Shown here: positions 1 to 6,243 of the stretch, in pieces
Position numbering within the stretch: position 1 is the first letter of the stretch
How the letters are laid out: each line of letters opens with the position of its first letter
Assembly: GCA_021806765.1 (NCBI GenBank)
Contig: JAJZQR010000194.1
Location: forward strand, 1-9,915
Origin: Chloroflexota bacterium
GTDB taxonomy: Bacteria; Chloroflexota; UBA6077
DNA length: 9,915 bases
Direction: 5' to 3'
The notes under the pieces: generated by a model
What the model saw: only the letters and a program-made list of their open reading frames with translations
Database searches by the model: none
Told to the model about the DNA's origin: nothing
Made by a program: the position numbers and the translations under genes

Positions 1-189
1 ACGGGGGGACCCTGGATGCCCGATCAGGTCGGGCACGACGATCCGGGTAGCCTGCCTTCGTTAGACTGTCACTCTCCCTGTGAACCATGCCCCCGACATC
101 CCCCTCTGGTATGCCTCTTGCCCTCCTGGCCGCCTTCGGCGCCCTGCGATAGCGTCGGGTAACCGTCGGACGATCGGGAGTCCCGCTCT
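1..189. other. Leader region with no assignable gene
   Basis: No convincing coding region is seen here. Plus frame 1 is open from the window edge to a TAA at 160-162, but its translation is proline- and cysteine-rich and resembles nothing I know. On the minus strand, bases 60 to 1 read RRQATRIVVPDLIGHPGSPR after an in-frame stop at 63-61. This faintly recalls the PDL-x-GHG stretch of alpha/beta hydrolases but is too short to call. A 7-bp stem (TGCCCGA / TCGGGCA, 17-35, 5-nt loop) is present without a T-run, so it is not a typical terminator. No good -35/-10 pair for the following gene is visible. Confidence 0.4.
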
Positions 190-1188
190 ATGAGGATAGC
201 CCAGCTGTCGACGCCTCACCTGCCCACGCCACCGGTGGGCTATGGGGCCTCGGAGTTGATAGCCTCCTTGATAACCGAGGAACTGGTTCGCCGGGGCCAC
301 GAGGTGACCCTCTTTGCTCACCGAGACTCGGTTACCTCCGGCCGCTTCGTCCACTTCCCCCAGGTGGAAGAGGTGCAGCCCTTCGACTACCGAGAATTGG
401 CCCACGTCAGCCGGGCACTCGCCCTCTCCGACGGCTTCGACTTGATCCACAATCATTGTCTCTTCGCCGGCCCCGCCATGGCGAATCTGCGACGGGTCCA
501 CTGCATCAGCACCCTGCACTACACCCACCCGGTGCTGGCCTGTTTTCCCGAGCACCCCTACGTGGCGGTCAGCCACGCCCAGAGAGCAGTCACACCCCAT
601 CTGAACGTGGTGGGGGTAGTGCACAACGCCATCGACCTTCGCCTGTATCACCCCTCCTCGGCCAAAAAGGATTACCTGCTCTTCCTGGGGCGTTTCCACC
701 CCAACAAAGGGGTGGATCTGGCCATCCGGGTGGCCAACCGGTTGGGCGCCAGGCTGCTGATCGCGGCCCCCCCTCCCCATCCCGACCAGCAGGCCTACTT
801 CGACGAGCAGGTGAGACCCCATCTCGACCATAGGATCGAGTATCTGGGAGAGGTAGCCGGCGAGCGGAAGAGCCAACTGCTGGCCGAGGCCCGCTCTCTG
901 CTTATGCCAGATCGCTGGGAAGAGCCTTTTGGCCTGGTGGCCCTGGAAGCCGCAGCTTCGGGCACCCCCGTAGTGGCGATGCGCAAGGGGGCTCTACCGG
1001 AACTGGTAGTCCACGGCGAGACGGGCTTCCTGGTGGACAGCGTGGAGGAGATGATCCGGGTCGTTCCTGGGACGGACTCCCTCAATCCCTACCGCTGTCG
1101 GGAACACGCTAGCGCCAACTTCGGCGTCGACCGGATGGTAGACGGCTACCTGGAAGTGTACGAGAGAGCGCTCCGCGATGAGCTGTAG
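190..1188 (+). CDS. GT4-family glycosyltransferase (GT-B fold)
   Basis: This 332-residue protein is probably a cytoplasmic, membrane-associated enzyme that transfers a sugar from a nucleotide sugar to a glycan, lipid or small acceptor. The N-terminal half (about 1-150) has the usual acceptor-side start, RIAQLSTPHLPTPPVGYGA, then ELVRRGHEVTLFA (31-43). The C-terminal Rossmann half begins near FLGRFHPNKG (165-174), a typical GT4 segment. The family's donor-binding E-x7-E motif is EPFGLVALE, with E245 and E253, followed by ASGTPVVA and the GETGFLVD loop. There is no signal peptide or membrane segment. The length is slightly short for GT4 (commonly 340-400). The ATG at 190 has GGGAG at 176-180, a 9-nt spacing. 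A nucleotidyltransferase follows 43 bp downstream and is probably cotranscribed. The exact sugar and acceptor cannot be inferred. Confidence 0.9.
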   Translation: MRIAQLSTPHLPTPPVGYGASELIASLITEELVRRGHEVTLFAHRDSVTSGRFVHFPQVEEVQPFDYRELAHVSRALALSDGFDLIHNHCLFAGPAMANLRRVHCISTLHYTHPVLACFPEHPYVAVSHAQRAVTPHLNVVGVVHNAIDLRLYHPSSAKKDYLLFLGRFHPNKGVDLAIRVANRLGARLLIAAPPPHPDQQAYFDEQVRPHLDHRIEYLGEVAGERKSQLLAEARSLLMPDRWEEPFGLVALEAAASGTPVVAMRKGALPELVVHGETGFLVDSVEEMIRVVPGTDSLNPYRCREHASANFGVDRMVDGYLEVYERALRDEL

Positions 1189-1231
1189 GATATGCGACTG
1201 ACGGCGTAGTCGGCCGGGAGGTAATTCACAA

Positions 1232-2062
1232 ATGGCTGAGGAACCCAGACAGCTGTTGCCCGGGGGCAAGCGGGGACCCAGCGAGTATCCGGTGACCGAG
1301 GAAACGAGGGAGATCTTCCGACGGGCACTGTTAGCCCTGAACACAGCGAAGATTCCCTACGCGGTGGGAGGTGCTTTCGCCCTTCACTGGTACAGCAGCT
1401 TCTGGCGAGTGGCGAAGGACCTGGACGTCTTCCTCCAGCCCCACCACACCTCGCGGGCGATGCGGGTGCTGGACGCCATCGGTTTCAAGACTCGGGTGAA
1501 ACACGAACAGTGGCTGGCAGAGGCCATCCTGGATAATCAGAAGGTCGATCTGATCTATGGGATGGGCAACTGGCTGAGCTACGTGGATAACGTCTATCTG
1601 GAGCGATCCAAAGCAGGGGTTATCCTCGGGGTCCCCACCCGGATAATGCCGGCCGAGGAGTTGATCTACTCCAAAGCTTTCGTCGCCAGCCGCGAGCGCT
1701 ACGACGCGGCCGACGTCTTCCACCTCCTGGTAGTCACCGGGAAGGAACTGGACTGGAACCGTCTCCTGGATCTCTTCGGGGAGCACTGGGAGGTGCTGCT
1801 CTCCAATCTGATCATGTTCCGCTACGTCTACCCCTCCCACCGGGAGATCATCCCCTCCTGGGCGCTGGACGAGCTGCTAGCTCGGTTCCAGAGGACCAGG
1901 ATCCAACCGTGGACGGGCGGCAAGCTGTGCCGCGGCTTTCTCCTGGACGGCATAGGGACCTACTCGCTGGACGTGAAGGAGTGGGGCTATCGGGACGCTC
2001 GGCAGGAGATCTGGGAGAAGCGAAAAGCGCGCCGTCTCCAGGAGCGTAAGAGGGCTGCATGA
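1232..2062 (+). CDS. Pol-beta-type nucleotidyltransferase, function unknown
   Basis: This 276-residue protein has the minimal nucleotidyltransferase signature: a glycine pair (AVGGAFALHW, G46-G47), the metal-binding pair K-D-L-D (D63, D65), and a plausible third acidic residue in QKVDLIYG (D106). The later helix AEELIYSKAFVASRERYDAA, followed by D161, matches the K...R...D..D pattern of stand-alone nucleotidyltransferases of the AbiEii/MenA-like and DUF2204-like groups. The family transfers an NMP to a protein, RNA or small molecule; the target here is unknown. The C-terminus is strongly basic (EKRKARRLQERKRAA), which may contact nucleic acid or acidic partners. GGGAGGT at 1216-1222 supports the ATG. 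The gene lies just after a GT4 gene. No antitoxin-like small gene is adjacent, so a toxin role is not supported. The nucleotidyltransferase fold is fairly sure; the role is not. Confidence 0.75.
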   Translation: MAEEPRQLLPGGKRGPSEYPVTEETREIFRRALLALNTAKIPYAVGGAFALHWYSSFWRVAKDLDVFLQPHHTSRAMRVLDAIGFKTRVKHEQWLAEAILDNQKVDLIYGMGNWLSYVDNVYLERSKAGVILGVPTRIMPAEELIYSKAFVASRERYDAADVFHLLVVTGKELDWNRLLDLFGEHWEVLLSNLIMFRYVYPSHREIIPSWALDELLARFQRTRIQPWTGGKLCRGFLLDGIGTYSLDVKEWGYRDARQEIWEKRKARRLQERKRAA

Positions 2063-2076
2063 CAACCAAGTGCTCT

Positions 2077-2146
2077 GTAGTAACGACTAAAGTCGTTCGT
2101 TCTTCCTCGCCTGGGAAGGACGACGAACGACTGAAGTCGTTACTAC
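2077..2146. repeat. Palindromic intergenic repeat (about 70 bp)
   Basis: Two 24-bp arms (2077-2100 and 2123-2146) are inverted repeats with only two central mismatches. Each arm is itself a small palindrome: AACGACT-AA-AGTCGTT at 2082-2097 and AACGACT-GA-AGTCGTT at 2126-2141. The 22-bp spacer adds a further CTTCC/GGAAG pairing. As RNA this would form one long hairpin or two short ones. It lies in the spacer between the nucleotidyltransferase stop (2062) and the GT9 start. No T-run follows, so it is more likely a dispersed REP/MITE-like element than a terminator, although it may still attenuate or process the mRNA. I recall similar AACGACT-AGTCGTT repeats being frequent in Chloroflexota and cyanobacterial genomes; I could not verify this here. 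Confidence 0.85.
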
Positions 2147-2150
2147 TCCT

Positions 2151-2157
2151 GAGGTGG
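2151..2157 (+). promoter_or_regulatory. Ribosome binding site for the GT9 gene
   Basis: GAGGTGG lies 5 nt before the GTG at 2163. The alternative in-frame GTG at 2154 lies inside this Shine-Dalgarno site, so 2163 is the better start. Confidence 0.65.
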
Positions 2158-2162
2158 TCGGC

Positions 2163-3350
2163 GTGATCCCCTGCCCCTATTGCGGTCAGGCCGCCACAGA
2201 TAACCCCGGAGATGGCGGCACCTGCGGCACCTTCTCCTGCCTCTACCAGCATTTCTGTGGCGACCTGCCACCTGCCGAGGCCCAACATCTCCACCACCTG
2301 CCCTGGACCGATTCCGCAGAAGTCCGGCGTATCGCCCTGTTGCGACCGGGCCAGATGGGCGACCTGCTGCTGGCTGTGCCCGGGCTGCGAGCCCTGCGGC
2401 GAGGCTTTCCGGCCGCCGAGATAACCCTGATCGCCCAACCGTGGGCCGCCGGCCTCTTCAACCGTTTCCCGTGGATCGACCGAACCCTGCCCCTGGAGGA
2501 ACGGCTCACCAGCTGGAGTCCCGGAGAGGGGAACCGGCTCGCCGCCTTCCTGGAGGAGGCCCGCTCCCACAACTACGACCTGGTGCTGCAGCTTCAAGCC
2601 GACGCGTCCCCCTACGCCCGCTTCGCCCTGGCCATGGGCGGCCGGGCAACGGCCGGCTTCTGCGCCGACCAGGAGATCGGAGCCCAGTTTCACCTGTTGC
2701 TCCCCATGTCCCCCAGGGAACCGGAGGTCTTTCGGGTGCTGAGGCTGGTAGACGCCCTGGGGGTTCGCCCTGCAGGGGTCCAACTGGGGTTTCCGCTGCT
2801 TCCGCGGGATTGGGAAGAGGTAGAAGGTATCCAGGAACTGGCGGAACTCCTCCGATTCAGGCCGCTGATCGCCCTCCACCCCGGGGCTCGCGCGCCCGCG
2901 CGACGCTGGCCCGAGGGCAATTTCCTCAGTCTGGCCGCTCTGCTGCAGCAGCGACACGGGGCGACTCTACTGGTGATAGGGGGTCCCGAGGAGACTGCCC
3001 TCGGAGACGAGGTGTGTCGGGGCCTGGACGGCCCGAGTCTGAACCTGGCGGGCAAGCTCTCCCTGGGTGGACTGGCCGCCCTCCTGGCCCGAGTAGATCT
3101 CTTCGTGGGGAACGACAGCGGCCCCGCGCAACTGGCCGCCGCTGTGGCGCCCCGAAGCCTCCGGATCTTCGGACCCGCCAATCGGCACCGGTGGGCCCCC
3201 CTGGATCGGGCCCGACATCGCATCGCCTATCGAGAGGTGGAGTGCAGCCCCTGCAACCACTGGGAGTGCCCCATCGACCATCGATGTCTCGAGAGGGTGA
3301 CCGTGGAGGAGGTGCTGGCCGAGGCGGGATCGCTGCTGCAGCTGGATTGA
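2163..3350 (+). CDS. GT9-family glycosyltransferase (heptosyltransferase-like) with cysteine cluster
   Basis: This 395-residue protein (GTG start) belongs to the ADP-heptose:LPS heptosyltransferase (WaaF/RfaF) superfamily of GT-B enzymes. Its N-terminal domain opens with IALLRPGQMGDLLLAVPGLRALRR (about 57-80), the family's R-x-G-x-x-GD acceptor-side motif. The C-terminal donor domain carries ALHPGARAPARRWP (H239-P240-G241), VIGGPEE (251-257) and the hallmark FVGNDSGPAQLAA (G316-P321). Near the end is C361-S-P-C364-x4-C369-x5-C375, a cysteine set common in GT9 proteins. Unusually, about 50 extra N-terminal residues contain CPYCG (C4, C7) and then C21, C26 and C32, which look like a small zinc-ribbon. 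The gene probably builds part of a cell-envelope glycan, together with the upstream GT4 gene. Its stop lies 1 bp from the stop of the convergent corA. Confidence 0.9.
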   Translation: MIPCPYCGQAATDNPGDGGTCGTFSCLYQHFCGDLPPAEAQHLHHLPWTDSAEVRRIALLRPGQMGDLLLAVPGLRALRRGFPAAEITLIAQPWAAGLFNRFPWIDRTLPLEERLTSWSPGEGNRLAAFLEEARSHNYDLVLQLQADASPYARFALAMGGRATAGFCADQEIGAQFHLLLPMSPREPEVFRVLRLVDALGVRPAGVQLGFPLLPRDWEEVEGIQELAELLRFRPLIALHPGARAPARRWPEGNFLSLAALLQQRHGATLLVIGGPEETALGDEVCRGLDGPSLNLAGKLSLGGLAALLARVDLFVGNDSGPAQLAAAVAPRSLRIFGPANRHRWAPLDRARHRIAYREVECSPCNHWECPIDHRCLERVTVEEVLAEAGSLLQLD

Positions 3351-3351
3351 T

Positions 3352-4326
3352 TCAGATCCAGTCCTTGCGCCGCAGGTAGAGGTACAACCCTGCCCCCACC
3401 ACAACCATTAGCCCAAGGGCGTAGCCATAGCCCAGGGGCCACTCCAACTCGGGCATGTTCTTGAAGTTCATCCCGTAGACGCCCGCGATCAGGGCCACCG
3501 ACATCAGGATGATGGTCACCGAGGTGAGGGTCTTCATGACCTGGTTCAGCCGGTTGGAAATCGAGGACAGGTAGACGTCCAGGGCGTTGGTCAAGAGATC
3601 GCTGTGGAGGTCCACGGTGTCGGTGATCCGCACCAGGTGATCGTAGACGTCTCGCAGGTAGACGATGGTCCTCCGATCCAGCAGGGAAATGTCCTGGCGC
3701 ATCAGGACGTTGAGGGCGTCTCTCTCGGGCCCCAGAACCCGCCGGAGCGCCAGCAACCCCTTCTTGAGGGCGAAGACCGACTGGACCGTCCCATGATCCG
3801 ACCCCGCCAGGATCTCCTCCTCCAGCTCCGCGACCTGCTCCGCCACCTGGTCGGCCAGGTCGAAGTAGCGATCCACCAGGCTGTCCAGCAGGGCGTAGAC
3901 CAGACCCCCCACCCCCTGGCCCAGCACCGAGTCGTTTCGCTGCCACCGGCGGAGCCCCTCCGGGATCTCGGGCACGGACCCCTTGTGGACCGCCACCAGG
4001 TAGTTGGGGCCGACGAAGAGGTCCAGCTCGACCATGCTCAGGTCGCCCTTATCGAAACGCACGGAGTAGAACACCAGGAAGTAGAACTGGTCGTATTCGT
4101 CTACCTTGGGTCGCTGGTGCGGCAGAGTGGCGTCCTCCAGGGCCAGCTCGTGGAAGCCGAACTCCCGACGCAACAGATCCAACTCCTCCGAGGAGGGATC
4201 GGTAACCTCCAGCCAGAGAACCGCCTTGCCATCCGCCAGGGTCTCCTGGAGATGGGACAGGTCGATCCCTTTGGAGAAGCCCTGGTGAGGCAGATGCAAG
4301 AGGGTATCGATCAAGGAGCCTCTCAT
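3352..4326 (-). CDS. corA: CorA-type magnesium/divalent cation channel
   Basis: This 324-residue inner-membrane protein forms pentameric Mg2+ (also Co2+/Ni2+) channels. Residues 1-260 are the cytoplasmic alpha/beta funnel and long helices, including LALEDATLPHQRPKVDEYDQ (61-80) and the coiled stalk helix 150-260. Two C-terminal membrane segments lie at about 268-287 and 299-318. The signature selectivity loop is YGMNF (G285-M286-N287). The short tail RRKDWI is basic, as is usual in CorA. The open frame runs much further upstream, but ATG 4326 is chosen because the extended -10 box at 4351-4359 would start the mRNA near 4344, after the upstream ATG at 4371. GGAAGG directly abuts this ATG with no spacing, so initiation may be close to leaderless. 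A TTG at 4314, preceded by AGAGG, is another possible start. The length fits the family. Confidence 0.93.
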   Translation of the reverse strand: MRGSLIDTLLHLPHQGFSKGIDLSHLQETLADGKAVLWLEVTDPSSEELDLLRREFGFHELALEDATLPHQRPKVDEYDQFYFLVFYSVRFDKGDLSMVELDLFVGPNYLVAVHKGSVPEIPEGLRRWQRNDSVLGQGVGGLVYALLDSLVDRYFDLADQVAEQVAELEEEILAGSDHGTVQSVFALKKGLLALRRVLGPERDALNVLMRQDISLLDRRTIVYLRDVYDHLVRITDTVDLHSDLLTNALDVYLSSISNRLNQVMKTLTSVTIILMSVALIAGVYGMNFKNMPELEWPLGYGYALGLMVVVGAGLYLYLRRKDWI

Positions 4327-4350
4327 CCTTCCATTTGAGTGCTGGGGCGC

Positions 4351-4359
4351 ATTGTAGCA
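4351..4359 (-). promoter_or_regulatory. Extended -10 promoter of corA
   Basis: On the minus strand the sequence reads TGC-TACAAT, an extended -10 element (TGn plus a hexamer differing from TATAAT at one position). No good -35 box is found at the usual distance, which is acceptable for extended -10 promoters. Predicted transcription starts near 4344, giving an untranslated leader of about 18 nt before the ATG at 4326. Confidence 0.55.
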
Positions 4360-4412
4360 GGGAAGGGCCATGAAGGGGACATCCGCACCATCAGGCTGAC
4401 CAACAGCGTCAA

Positions 4413-4466
4413 CCTGGCGCCGGAACTCAGATCGCGGCGTCTCCCACCGTAAGTTCTGGCGCCAGG
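4413..4466. repeat. 15-bp inverted repeat in the corA/ATPase spacer
   Basis: CCTGGCGCCGGAACT (4413-4427) and AGTTCTGGCGCCAGG (4452-4466) are reverse complements with a single mismatch, 24 bp apart. The right arm contains a perfect 10-bp palindrome, CTGGCGCCAG (4456-4465); the left arm contains the near copy CTGGCGCCGG. It lies upstream of both divergent promoters, so it may be a pair of regulator sites or a looped operator. It has no T-run and is not transcribed by the promoters proposed here, so a terminator or riboswitch role is unlikely. Confidence 0.65.
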
Positions 4467-4536
4467 GCGATGATCTCATCCCCAGGCTGCGAGCAGCGAC
4501 GAGTGGCGGGCAGGAGCGATAGGACCCAGCCGGGGA

Positions 4537-4590
4537 GATTGTATCGTGCATGATACTATCTTGGATGATACAATCTTGTGCGAGTGTATC
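4537..4590 (+). promoter_or_regulatory. GATAC repeat cluster with probable ATPase promoter
   Basis: The block has a 9-bp perfect inverted repeat, GATTGTATC (4537-4545) / GATACAATC (4567-4575), and two tandem 15-mers, ATGATACTATCTTGG (4550-4564) and ATGATACAATCTTGT (4565-4579), matching at 13 of 15 positions. GTATC occurs again at 4586-4590, giving four GATAC/GTATC cores in 50 bp. Each 15-mer carries an extended -10-like element: TGATACTAT at 4551-4559 and TGATACAAT at 4566-4574. The better one would start mRNA near 4581, about 53 nt before the GTG at 4634. The overlap suggests an operator covering its own promoter. The regulator is unknown. Confidence 0.6.
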
Positions 4591-4621
4591 CCGTGTGATA
4601 GCATGCTCCCACCTTAAGCTC

Positions 4622-4629
4622 GGGAGGTG
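4622..4629 (+). promoter_or_regulatory. Ribosome binding site for the DUF234 ATPase
   Basis: GGGAGGTG sits 4 nt before the GTG at 4634 and decides that start. An in-frame ATG at 4550 would add 28 residues but lies within the repeat/promoter block and has no such site. Confidence 0.75.
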
Positions 4630-4633
4630 CCTC

Positions 4634-6052
4634 GTGGCCTTCGTCGACAGGAAGCAGGAGTTAACCGCCCTGAAGCGGTGGTGGCACTCCAGGCGTGCCC
4701 AGTTCATCCCGGTGACGGGCCGCCGCCGCGTCGGAAAGACCACGCTGCTCGAACATTTTGCAGAGGGCAAGCGGATGGTCTACTACCGCTGCCGCCTCGC
4801 CGCGACGGACGGCCAGCTGCCGCTCCTGGGTGCCGCCCTCGCCACCTTCTCTGGCGACAGCGTGCTGATCGCCCAACCGCCCGCCTCCTGGCCGGCGGTG
4901 TTCGCCCTCCTTGAGCGCCTTTCCAGGGAGGGCCGCTTTCTCCTGATCCTGGACGAGCTGCCCTATTGGGTGCACAGAGACGAGAGCGTACCCTCGGTGA
5001 TTCAGAACTGGTGGGATGAAAAGGGCAGCAACCTCGACCTGATGGTGGTGATCTGCGGCTCGGCAGTGAGCACGATGGAGAAGCTCCTCACAGGGCCGGC
5101 ACCGCTGGCCGGCTGCATGACGGGTCGTCTCCAGGTCCACCCGTTCGACCTGCCCTCGGCGGCAGACTTGCTGGGCTTCGCGGATCCGGTGGACTCCCTC
5201 ACGGCCTACGGCATCCTCGGCGGCGTCCCACTGTATCTCTCCTACTTCCTGCCGGACCTCAGCATAAGCGATAACATCCTCGAGGCTATCGCCTCGCCCA
5301 CGGCCCGAATGTACGTGGAGCCGGCAGCCCTTTTCGCCTCCCACCACGTGGCCTTTAACGCCCAGCAGGCCCTCGCGGTCCTGCGGGCCATCGCTAACCG
5401 CCACTACCGATGGTCGGAGATCGGCGAGGCTGCGGGCATTAGGGCGAACCTCGAGCGGGTGATGGAGCCGCTGATGGGCGACATGGGTCTGGTCAGGCGC
5501 GTCCTGCCCGTCACTGAGGAAGCGAAGGAGAAACCCGGCAAGGGCTACTACGTCCAGTATCACCTCACCGACAACTACCTGCGATTCTATTTCCGCTACA
5601 TCGAGCCTAACCAGGGCCTCATCGAGTTCGGCGCCGGCAACCAGGTGGTGGACGCGATCATGGCGGACCTACCCAGCTTCCTCGGCCCGGTCTACGAGGA
5701 GATGTGCCGGGACTGGACGCGCGCCGCGACGGCGGCGGGAATCCTGCCGGTGCGACCCAACCGGATCGGAAGCTGGTGGATCGCCGATCACGAGCTGGAC
5801 GTGGTGGGATTGGACAGCCGGGGCAAGGCGATCCTGACAGGCGAGGCCAAGTGGCACAACACTCAGGAGTTCGACTGGGACGACCTCACCAAGTACCTCG
5901 GCCACGTGCAGGCCCTCGGCGACCTCCTCTCGCCCGGCGCCCACCACCTCCTGTTTAGCAAGAGCGGCTACGCCGACGGCGTGAAACGGTGGGCCGAGGC
6001 TAACAGCGCCACGATGGTCTCGCCCGCCGACATGCTCACCACCCGGAGGTAG
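4634..6052 (+). CDS. Archaeal-type ATPase with C-terminal DUF234 nuclease-like domain
   Basis: This 472-residue protein (GTG start) is a P-loop ATPase of the ATPase_2/DUF234 family, found widely in archaea and some bacteria. Residues 1-210 form the ATPase core: FVDRKQEL at the start, Walker A GRRRVGKT (29-36, K35), Walker B FLLILDELP (D107, E108), a sensor-like VVICGSAVSTM (138-148), and the characteristic LGGVPLYL (195-202). Residues about 220-310 look like a winged-helix linker (HYRWSEIGEAAGI, then YYVQYHLTDNYLRFYFRY). The C-terminal DUF234 region has GPVYEEMCRDW (E355/E356) and HELDVVGLD...LTGEAKW (D389, E404, K406), which fits a PD-(D/E)XK nuclease core. No membrane segment is seen. The cellular role of this family is not established; nucleic-acid processing or a defence-like role is possible. 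It appears to be a single-gene unit divergent from corA. Confidence 0.88.
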   Translation: MAFVDRKQELTALKRWWHSRRAQFIPVTGRRRVGKTTLLEHFAEGKRMVYYRCRLAATDGQLPLLGAALATFSGDSVLIAQPPASWPAVFALLERLSREGRFLLILDELPYWVHRDESVPSVIQNWWDEKGSNLDLMVVICGSAVSTMEKLLTGPAPLAGCMTGRLQVHPFDLPSAADLLGFADPVDSLTAYGILGGVPLYLSYFLPDLSISDNILEAIASPTARMYVEPAALFASHHVAFNAQQALAVLRAIANRHYRWSEIGEAAGIRANLERVMEPLMGDMGLVRRVLPVTEEAKEKPGKGYYVQYHLTDNYLRFYFRYIEPNQGLIEFGAGNQVVDAIMADLPSFLGPVYEEMCRDWTRAATAAGILPVRPNRIGSWWIADHELDVVGLDSRGKAILTGEAKWHNTQEFDWDDLTKYLGHVQALGDLLSPGAHHLLFSKSGYADGVKRWAEANSATMVSPADMLTTRR

Positions 6053-6207
6053 CTGACGGCACCACAACGGCCTCACTCGGGAGATACTATTTGCTCACCC
6101 TCGACATTGTGCCATCGACCGTCATCACCGCCGCTGGCGTGTCCATGCTCTCAGTAGCTGCTGTGAGGTTGATAGGCACAAGGAGTGACATGATACAGGT
6201 AGAAGGC
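6053..6207. other. Spacer between ATPase and lacI-type operon
   Basis: No gene is recognised here. GATACTAT at 6083-6090 is identical to 4552-4559 upstream of the ATPase, and ATGATAC recurs at 6190-6196, so the same short words flank both ends of that gene. No terminator hairpin with a T-run was found. Confidence 0.35.
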
Positions 6208-6236
6208 TTGACAGGGGACGACGGCACCACTACAAT
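6208..6236 (+). promoter_or_regulatory. Sigma70-type promoter of the lacI-E1-E2 operon
   Basis: The -35 box TTGACA (6208-6213) is a perfect consensus. A 17-bp spacer leads to TACAAT (6231-6236), one base from TATAAT. The predicted start is near 6243. It is the clearest promoter in the window and lies about 55 bp before the regulator gene. Confidence 0.85.
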
Positions 6237-6243
6237 ATGACCA

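Noticed and set aside
171..189. CGGGA-G-TCCCG palindrome over the GT4 ribosome binding site
   Set aside because: The one-base centre cannot form an RNA hairpin, and 5-bp arms are expected by chance in GC-rich DNA.
61..876. Long open frame on the minus strand opposite the GT4 gene
   Set aside because: It is an antisense shadow of a clear GT4 coding sequence, with low-complexity Gly/Val/His-rich translation and no recognisable motif.
1232..2062. Nucleotidyltransferase as the toxin of an AbiE-like toxin-antitoxin pair
   Set aside because: No AbiEi-like or other small antitoxin gene lies on either side; the neighbours are glycosyltransferases.
1848..2957. 369-codon minus-strand open frame across the nucleotidyltransferase end, palindromic repeat and GT9 start
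   Set aside because: It overlaps two well-supported plus-strand genes and translates to Gly/Pro/Arg-rich sequence without family features.
2441..3379. 312-codon plus-strand frame inside the GT9 gene
   Set aside because: Arg/Pro/Gly-rich out-of-frame translation typical of GC-rich DNA; the GT9 frame has all expected motifs.
4550..4633. ATG 4550 as start of the DUF234 ATPase
   Set aside because: It lies inside the GATAC repeat/promoter block without a ribosome binding site, while GTG 4634 has GGGAGGTG 4 nt upstream and begins at the conserved FVDRKQEL.
4327..4770. N-terminal extension of corA up to 4770
   Set aside because: The extra 148 codons cross the corA promoter, the inverted repeat and the ATPase start, and have no similarity to the CorA family; 324 residues from 4326 is a normal length.
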